This document shows positions 35,841 to 39,430 of a DNA stretch of 39,430 nt, in pieces (positions within the stretch are counted from its first letter, which is position 1; each line of letters begins with the position of its first letter). Location: NCBI RefSeq assembly GCF_018704065.1, contig NZ_JAGUQP010000006.1, positions 62,532 to 101,961 on the forward strand, given 5' to 3'. The DNA comes from Desulfovulcanus ferrireducens. Lineage in GTDB: Bacteria > Desulfobacterota > Desulfovibrionia > Desulfovibrionales > Desulfonatronovibrionaceae. The notes under the pieces were generated by a model. It did no database searches. It was given only the letters and a program-made list of their open reading frames with translations, and was not told where the DNA came from. The position numbers were made by a program, and so were the translations under genes.

Positions 35841-36246
35841 TTTCAGCCTCTTCCGGTTGTTCCTCGTCCAGGTCTAAATCGACCTCTTTCCCCCTGGCCC
35901 AAAATCCCTCTAAATTATAAAATTGGCGTGTATCTGCCAGAAATATGTGCACTATCACATCGTTCAAATCCAAAAGAATCCAGTCTCCACCTTTATATCC
36001 CTCCATGCCCATATATTCCCACTTATTCTCTCCGACCTTTTCCAGAACATAGTCTGCCAGGGCCTGGGCATGGCGCACATTCTGAGCGGTGACGATAAGC
36101 ACGCCTTCAAAAACATTAGAGATTTCACGTACATCTAACCCTAAAACCTGTTGGCCTTTCTTTTCATGTAACCAGTTACCAACGATTTTTAATTTGTCTA
36201 AAACCGGCATTGCCGCTAATTTTTTTTTCACATCCTTATCAGACAT
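35833..36246 (-). CDS. rsfS: Ribosomal silencing factor RsfS
   Basis: The 137-residue protein matches RsfS (DUF143/Iojap): LDVREISNVFEGVLIVTAQN, HAQALADYVLEKV, EGYKGGDWILLDLNDVIVHIF and LADTRQFYNLEGFW, with an acidic tail. It binds uL14 on the large subunit and blocks subunit joining when nutrients are scarce. The ATG at 36246 is chosen over one 24 bases earlier because GGGAGAG sits at the right spacing. It is the first gene of the rsfS-gpmI pair. Confidence 0.93.
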   Translation of the reverse strand: MSDKDVKKKLAAMPVLDKLKIVGNWLHEKKGQQVLGLDVREISNVFEGVLIVTAQNVRHAQALADYVLEKVGENKWEYMGMEGYKGGDWILLDLNDVIVHIFLADTRQFYNLEGFWARGKEVDLDLDEEQPEEAENG

Positions 36247-36554
36247 TATCTTTTCTCTCCCATGCATCATTTATAGATATTGAATTTGTCCTGATTATCA
36301 ACTAAGAACTTCTTTGACTTAATCCATTATTATTTGTAGCGCAAACCAAAATCTGAGCCATCCAGACATTATAGATGCGGCAACCCCATAAACTCTAACG
36401 ACAAAAAACACAAATTCGACACTTTTGCGAAAGTCCCTCATGGCCGCCTAAATGAAACTAGTTGATCCGGAGAAACCACAGCCAAAAGGAAGAACGGACC
36501 GGAATCCCCCCACACTTTTGCAGAAGTCTCGAATTCAAGCTACAAACGTTATGT
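36247..36554. other. Spacer between rsfS and the 36555 gene
   Basis: These 308 bases must hold the divergent promoters for rsfS and the membrane-protein gene. A reading frame extends the membrane protein to 36462, but its first 31 residues lack a family pattern. No RNA gene or terminator is seen. Confidence 0.4.
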
Positions 36555-36998
36555 ATGGACAGACAAATGTTAAGAAAACTCTATCCCAAGGTTAAACGTC
36601 GCATACTATACTTATTGGCCGGGAGTATGTGGACTATTGTCGGACTTATGCTTATCAGAACTGCATGTAGCTGGCTTCTTCCTTTACCTTCTTACAAAGC
36701 CATTTTTTTGGCCCTAATTGGCGCTGTCTCTGGCGTAAATCTCGCCCGGCCTGGTTTTCAGAAACTAGTATCTAAAAATATCTCTCGCATTAACACTAAA
36801 CCTGAATCGGCCTGCATCTTTGGATTTCAATCCATTAAAAGCTACTTTCTCATTCTATTTATGATCTTGCTCGGTTTTATTTTGCGTCACTCGGTTTTCC
36901 CCAAACCATTCCTGGCCATCATATATCTGACTATCGGTCTTGGGCTTTTTCTATCCAGCTTTAAATATTACCCCAACTTTAACAAAAACAAACATTAA
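36555..36998 (+). CDS. Uncharacterised membrane protein
   Basis: The 147-residue protein has a basic N-terminus (MDRQMLRKLYPKVKRRILYL) and four hydrophobic helices, about 17-37, 47-65, 91-110 and 116-134, with PSYKAIFLALIGAVSGVNLARPGFQKLV in the middle. No family recognised. Start uncertain; ATG at 36555 preferred because the preceding 31 codons look non-coding. It ends 6 bases before the acyltransferase ATG, so the two are co-transcribed. Confidence 0.6.
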   Translation: MDRQMLRKLYPKVKRRILYLLAGSMWTIVGLMLIRTACSWLLPLPSYKAIFLALIGAVSGVNLARPGFQKLVSKNISRINTKPESACIFGFQSIKSYFLILFMILLGFILRHSVFPKPFLAIIYLTIGLGLFLSSFKYYPNFNKNKH

Positions 36999-37004
36999 TC
37001 AATT

Positions 37005-37778
37005 ATGGAAATCATTGCCAAAACAGACAATTATATTACCCCTGACAACAAAGGCCGACTGCTGGCTAAAAACTTCCCTAATCTCTACTTTTATTTTCAA
37101 ACCATAAAAATAGTTCTCAAGGCAGCCAAACAGGCACAAAAAGGACTCTATTCGGATGAAGAATGGGTCAAAAGCAGTCTAAAGATAGTCACCTCTTTAG
37201 AAGACACCGGGGCCAAATTTGTGATCACGGGCAAAAAACATTTTATAAACCTGGATAAACCCTGCGTATTTGTGGCTAACCATATGAGTACTCTGGAGAC
37301 TTTTGTCCTCCCCTGTATTGTCCGTCCCCACCGTCCCATAACCTTTGTAGTCAAAAAGAATTTAGTTGAAATGCCTATTTTTAAACATATCATGATAAGC
37401 CGTGATCCAATCACGGTCACCCGAGAAAATCCCAGGGAAGATTTTAAGGCAGTCATACAGGGGGGAATGGAAAGGCTAAAAAAAGGTGTCTCTATATTTA
37501 TTTTTCCTCAAACAACCAGAACTACGACATTCGATCCCAAAAAATTCAATACTATTGGAGTAAAGCTGGCCAGAAAAGCCCAGGTGCCTATAATCCCTGT
37601 TGCTTTAAAGACCGATGCCTGGGGAATAGGTAAATGGATAAAAGACTTTGGCCCCATCTCTCCTCAAAAGACTGTCTACTTCACCTTTGGCCCGCCCTTA
37701 GAAGTAAAAGGAAACGGTAAAAATACGCATCAGCAAATTATAGCATTCATTTCTGAAAACTTAAGTAAATGGTCATGA
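37005..37778 (+). CDS. PlsC-like lysophospholipid acyltransferase (divergent)
   Basis: The 257-residue protein matches the 1-acyl-glycerol-3-phosphate acyltransferase family. Its catalytic block is NHMSTLETF, with His93 and a Glu98 where the H-x4-D motif normally has Asp. The FPEGTR motif reads FPQTTR (167-172). VPIIPVALKTDAW (194-206) and the IFIFP strand are typical. The two changes at conserved positions suggest an altered acyl-donor or acceptor specificity or a family variant. It is a single cytoplasmic-face membrane protein without clear transmembrane helices. It follows the membrane protein directly. Confidence 0.8.
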   Translation: MEIIAKTDNYITPDNKGRLLAKNFPNLYFYFQTIKIVLKAAKQAQKGLYSDEEWVKSSLKIVTSLEDTGAKFVITGKKHFINLDKPCVFVANHMSTLETFVLPCIVRPHRPITFVVKKNLVEMPIFKHIMISRDPITVTRENPREDFKAVIQGGMERLKKGVSIFIFPQTTRTTTFDPKKFNTIGVKLARKAQVPIIPVALKTDAWGIGKWIKDFGPISPQKTVYFTFGPPLEVKGNGKNTHQQIIAFISENLSKWS

Positions 37779-37875
37779 AATCCTGGCAACTAATGCATGA
37801 TGATGCTTCCTATCTTTATAATAATATGACTATGACTGATTTAAGCCTTAGTACTATCCGACTCCAACTCTTTAT

Positions 37876-38187
37876 ATGATCGACAAAACAGCTATTATCC
37901 CGACCGTCCTAGAAAAACTAAAAAAACTGCCCATTGGGCACTGTATTGACCTGCGCACCTATAAACGCAACCGCTCGGTCGTTATAGTCAAAAAGGAAGA
38001 GGATGAGTATCTGGTTATTGAAAACGGATATTTTCAGGAAGAGTTTGTGGTTGGCTTAAGCAAGTTAAAAAAGCTCTTAAAAACCCTGCTAAAAAAAGAA
38101 TTCCCCCGCAGTAATAAAATTAGACTCTATAACCTGGGAGAATACAATAAGGAGCAGCTGGCAAAGACAAATTGGAAAAAACTCTAG
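37876..38187 (+). CDS. Uncharacterised 103-residue protein
   Basis: The small basic protein is rich in Lys and Leu, with beta-rich middle segments (SVVIVKKEEDEYLVIENGYFQEEFVVGL) and a helical Lys-rich end. No recognised motif. ATG at 37876 has no strong ribosome-binding site. Its TAG stop shares its last base with the left terminal repeat of element copy D, so an insertion lies right at the 3' end and may have trimmed or set the C-terminus. Confidence 0.6.
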   Translation: MIDKTAIIPTVLEKLKKLPIGHCIDLRTYKRNRSVVIVKKEEDEYLVIENGYFQEEFVVGLSKLKKLLKTLLKKEFPRSNKIRLYNLGEYNKEQLAKTNWKKL

Positions 38188-38552
38188 AGTCTGTGGCCAA
38201 ACCCCATTTTAACCGCTGATTGAAAGTCTTGGTTTCTGACATACATTACAAACGGCTGGGGTAACCCAATCTTAGTGATGCTTGCGGAAAAACAGAGCAT
38301 CGGGATGAATGGGCTAAACATTTTGCGCTTTTGACCATAACTATCGATAATAAAAGAATATTCATTTATCCCAAATGCCCCATTATGCTCTGCCCGCAAG
38401 CAAACTTTTTACCCCGTTGAATCCAGCGAAGCGGGGCTGGCTTTTGCCAGTATTCAACTGGGGTAGATGGGTCCAAGTCTTTGTACCAGCATGAAAGAAA
38501 CCAAGACCGAAATAAACCTTGGAAATTAGGGTAAAGGTTCGACCACAGGCTC
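38187..38552. mobile_element. Palindromic MITE-like element, copy D
   Basis: The 366-bp copy has left end GAGTCTGTGGCCAAACCCC and right end GGTTCGACCACAGGCTC. Flanking four bases (TCTA and TACA) do not match, unlike copies A-C. It carries the hairpin insert TACCCCGTTGAAT...ATTCAACTGGGGTA at 38410-38465, shared with copy A. AGTCTTGGTTTCT pairs with AGAAACCAAGACC. No ORF. Confidence 0.8.
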
Positions 38553-38603
38553 TACAGACTCTCTAAATGTTGGCCGGACAAATTATATGTAAACAATCCG
38601 GCC

Positions 38604-38645
38604 AAAACTAAAAGCAACCGCCTTCAGGGGAATGCTTTTAGTTTT
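38604..38645 (-). terminator. Terminator of the NifU-like gene
   Basis: AAAACTAAAAGCA and its perfect complement TGCTTTTAGTTTT flank a 16-base loop; on the minus strand the T-rich arm ends the stem immediately after the stop codon, as in rho-independent terminators. A second inverted repeat GGCCGGA/TCCGGCC lies just beyond (38574-38603). Confidence 0.75.
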
Positions 38646-39072
38646 TGTTTTTAAGCATAAAATTATGGACAGCCTCCTGCAAGGTAGTGGCTGCCAAGTG
38701 AGCACAATGTTCTTTATCCTCGGGTAGTCCTCCTAACCTCTCTAAAATCTCCTCCCCGGAGATGGAGGCCGCCTCCTCCAGAGACTTACCAAGTGCTATT
38801 TCGCAGGCCACAGAGCCACAAACAAGACTCGGCCCACAACCATCTGTAAAAAAAGAAGCTTCTTTTACTACATCGTTTTCAATGCGTAAAAAAATCTCCA
38901 TACTGTCCCCACAGCTTCCCTTCAGCTTGGCTGAAGTCGTAGGATTGTCCATCACTCCAACATATTTAGGGTTCTTCCAGCGCTCCAGAACATATGGACC
39001 GTAATCCTTTTCTGTTTTAACGTATATTTCTTCCTGTAATTGATCTAAAAACTCATCCAGATTAGTAGACAT
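38638..39072 (-). CDS. IscU/NifU-like Fe-S cluster scaffold
   Basis: The 144-residue protein is a NifU N-terminal/IscU-type scaffold that assembles Fe-S clusters for transfer to apo-proteins. Three ligand cysteines and the key Asp are kept: Cys54 and Asp56 in GSCGDS, Cys79 in TDGCG, Cys123 in EHCAHLA. Extra Cys85 and Cys90 follow Cys79. AAGGAGGACC precedes the ATG. No cysteine desulfurase gene is in the window; it stands alone with its own terminator. Confidence 0.9.
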   Translation of the reverse strand: MSTNLDEFLDQLQEEIYVKTEKDYGPYVLERWKNPKYVGVMDNPTTSAKLKGSCGDSMEIFLRIENDVVKEASFFTDGCGPSLVCGSVACEIALGKSLEEAASISGEEILERLGGLPEDKEHCAHLAATTLQEAVHNFMLKNKN

Positions 39073-39192
39073 TGGTCCTCCTTATTTAATTTTAAAATTA
39101 AGCACTCAACTTTGGGTGTTGTCTGACTCACTATAATTTCAATACTCAACTTTCTGACACGATTAACATCCTCAAATTACTACACAATTGAA

Positions 39193-39416
39193 GAGTGCAT
39201 TTTCTGAAATGCATTACAAACGGGTTGGGTAACACATCTTGGCGAAGATTGGGGAAGTGCTGTGCATAGGGAGGTTGTTCCATCGAACTTTCGAAACCCA
39301 TCATAACAACAGAAATGGCATGAAGTAACATTCTATTGACTAACCCCATTATGCACAGCCCGCAAGCAAGCCTTAAATGTGTCCAAGTCTTTGTTAGCAT
39401 TGAAGAAAATGCGCTC
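39193..39416. mobile_element. Palindromic element, copy E (divergent subfamily)
   Basis: The 224-bp copy has different ends (GAGTGCATTTTCT and AGAAAATGCGCTC) but the same core as A-D: GCATTACAAACGG, TTGGGTAAC, then AGTGCTGTGCATAGGG pairing with CCATTATGCACAGCCCGCAAGC. No flanking direct repeat was recognised. No ORF. It lies upstream of the NifU-like gene at the window's right end. Confidence 0.65.
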
Positions 39417-39430
39417 GCAAATTAACTCAG

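Noticed and set aside
38184-38399. 71-residue minus-strand ORF in element copy D
   Set aside because: It lies wholly in the palindromic repeat; the same region in copies A-C has no equivalent frame.
39146-39400. 84-residue minus-strand ORF near the right end
   Set aside because: It is within element copy E and has no protein pattern or ribosome-binding site.

Overview
The window is ordinary bacterial chromosome, dense in genes, most of them on the minus strand. It probably comes from a member of the Desulfovibrionales (Desulfobacterota). The clues are the gene order yggT-divIVA-DUF167-DUF465-ilvB-ilvN-ilvC, a Wolinella-type fumarate reductase cytochrome b, a cysteine synthase fused to a CysRS-like domain, and heptose biosynthesis for a Gram-negative envelope. 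The lineage call is inference from gene content; no rRNA or tRNA gene was found.

Layout. 1-4.2 kb: a cut-off frdC-like gene, exodeoxyribonuclease III, a metallophosphoesterase and the CysK/CysRS-like fusion, all minus. 4.3-5.2 kb: a drug/metabolite-type exporter on plus. 5.2-12.5 kb: a long minus-strand run, probably one or a few transcripts: HAD phosphatase, YggT, DivIVA-like, DUF167, DUF465, IlvB, IlvN, IlvC and a GspE/PilB ATPase. 12.9-15.9 kb: two unrecognised proteins and a degenerate flavoprotein-rhodanese fusion. 16-19.7 kb: tatA and pgsA, separated and followed by long repeat-rich spacers. 18.8-26.1 kb: two exported proteins (one LPP20/FlgT-like), miaA, coaD, rsmD, a beta-CASP nuclease and a degenerate receiver/GGDEF protein. 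26.3-31.8 kb: a glycan patch holding a decayed GDP-fucose synthase relic, a sulfotransferase-like gene, a methyltransferase-glycosyltransferase fusion and two more glycosyltransferases. 32.1-39.1 kb: cutA, hldD, a small zinc-ribbon protein, gpmI, rsfS, a membrane protein, an acyltransferase, an unrecognised 103-residue protein and an IscU/NifU-like scaffold.

Two things stand out. First, the spacers carry a family of non-coding palindromic elements of about 316-366 bp, with terminal inverted repeats beginning GAGTCTGTGGCCAAACC. There are four long copies (one enlarged to 800 bp by nested insertions), one divergent copy, one internally deleted copy and one solo end. Their arms differ between copies by paired substitutions that keep the palindrome, so a folded DNA or RNA form seems to be maintained. 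One copy has been invaded by three other repeat units. Second, several proteins look like pseudoenzymes: the CysRS-like half of the CysK fusion has lost HIGH, KMSKS and most zinc ligands, the flavoprotein-rhodanese lacks its catalytic cysteines, the receiver/GGDEF protein lacks both active-site motifs, and one glycosyltransferase domain lacks its DXD.

The rest is mainly housekeeping: branched-chain amino acid synthesis, glycolysis, CoA synthesis, phospholipid synthesis, tRNA/rRNA modification, LPS heptose supply and Fe-S assembly.
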